Shown here piece after piece: positions 63,990 to 64,000 of a DNA stretch of 64,000 nucleotides. Under the pieces are notes generated by a model that saw only the letters and a list, made by a program, of their open reading frames with translations, was not told the DNA's origin and made no database searches. The stretch covers positions 1 to 64,000 of the forward strand of contig CAMUYA010000011.1 of NCBI GenBank assembly GCA_947164865.1, in the 5' to 3' direction. Position 1 is the first letter of the stretch. Each line of letters starts with the position of its first letter. The translations under genes were made by a program, and so were the position numbers. The stretch comes from an uncultured Lachnospiraceae bacterium. Its GTDB lineage: Bacteria; Bacillota; Clostridia; Lachnospirales; Lachnospiraceae.

Positions 63990-64000
63990 GATTCCTAACC

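Overview
The window looks like chromosomal DNA of a Firmicute, most likely a Lachnospiraceae member (Butyrivibrio-like rumen or gut anaerobe). The grounds are SpoVG, a DnaD/DnaI-type primosome pair, a GlgC/GlgD pair, a long-form Prs, a BirA-box-controlled BioY, an ATP synthase operon headed by AtpZ/AtpI, a CLECIGIG-tailed mini-protein and strong AGGAGG-type ribosome binding sites. Assignment to genus is inference only. No rRNA, tRNA, CRISPR array, transposase or phage gene was seen.

Layout. 1-4.3 kb: a minus-strand TetR / GT-B-fold glycosyltransferase-like / GPH sugar symporter unit. 4.5-6.9 kb: an anchored hypothetical protein and a D,D-carboxypeptidase. 6.9-7.2 kb: an array of hairpin repeats that carries copies of the mfd 3' end. 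7.2-20.5 kb (minus): mfd, pth, spoVG, glgDC, bioY, prs, a DnaI-like loader, a DnaD-like protein and murC; tandem DnaA boxes lie in front of the dnaD-dnaI-prs group. 20.5-30.5 kb: a complete F-type ATP synthase operon (atpZ-I-B-E-F-H-A-G-D-C), whose c subunit has the sodium-binding residues, followed by a large anchored protein with a degenerate C39-like tail. 30.5-35 kb: GDP-mannose genes (gmd, manC) and uvrB. 35.2-42.5 kb: an orphan pilin, YitT, an arginase-fold enzyme, and a compact operon of CLECIGIG peptide, radical SAM/SPASM enzyme, CDF cation exporter and DUF3298-like lipoprotein. 42.4-47.8 kb: HAD phosphatase, GH3 glucosidase, histidine phosphatase, a membrane protein and a PilZ protein. 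47.9-55 kb: class II aldolase, Tex, GNAT, an OhrR-type sensor with a flavodoxin, an AlkZ-related protein with an unlisted 47-residue ORF, and a rhodanese-TtcA fusion. 55.2-61.4 kb: a sugar island (GH4, ThuA, two TIM-barrel isomerase-like proteins, AraC, Gfo/Idh/MocA). 61.4-64 kb: a Cache-GGDEF diguanylate cyclase overlapping a sugar-binding lipoprotein.

How the parts work together. Most of the window is housekeeping: DNA repair (mfd, uvrB, AlkZ-related), replication initiation, glycogen synthesis, wall synthesis, ATP synthesis and translation quality control. The accessory parts point to plant-glycan sugars: GH3, GH4, a GPH symporter, and an island whose members all belong to families that act on C3-oxidised sugars. 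A sugar-binding lipoprotein paired with a diguanylate cyclase, plus a PilZ receptor, suggest that sugar availability feeds c-di-GMP signalling. The best leads for something new are the CLECIGIG/radical SAM operon, the binding-protein/GGDEF pair, the sugar island with its A10 frameshift site, the DnaA-box cluster and the OhrR promoter-palindrome.
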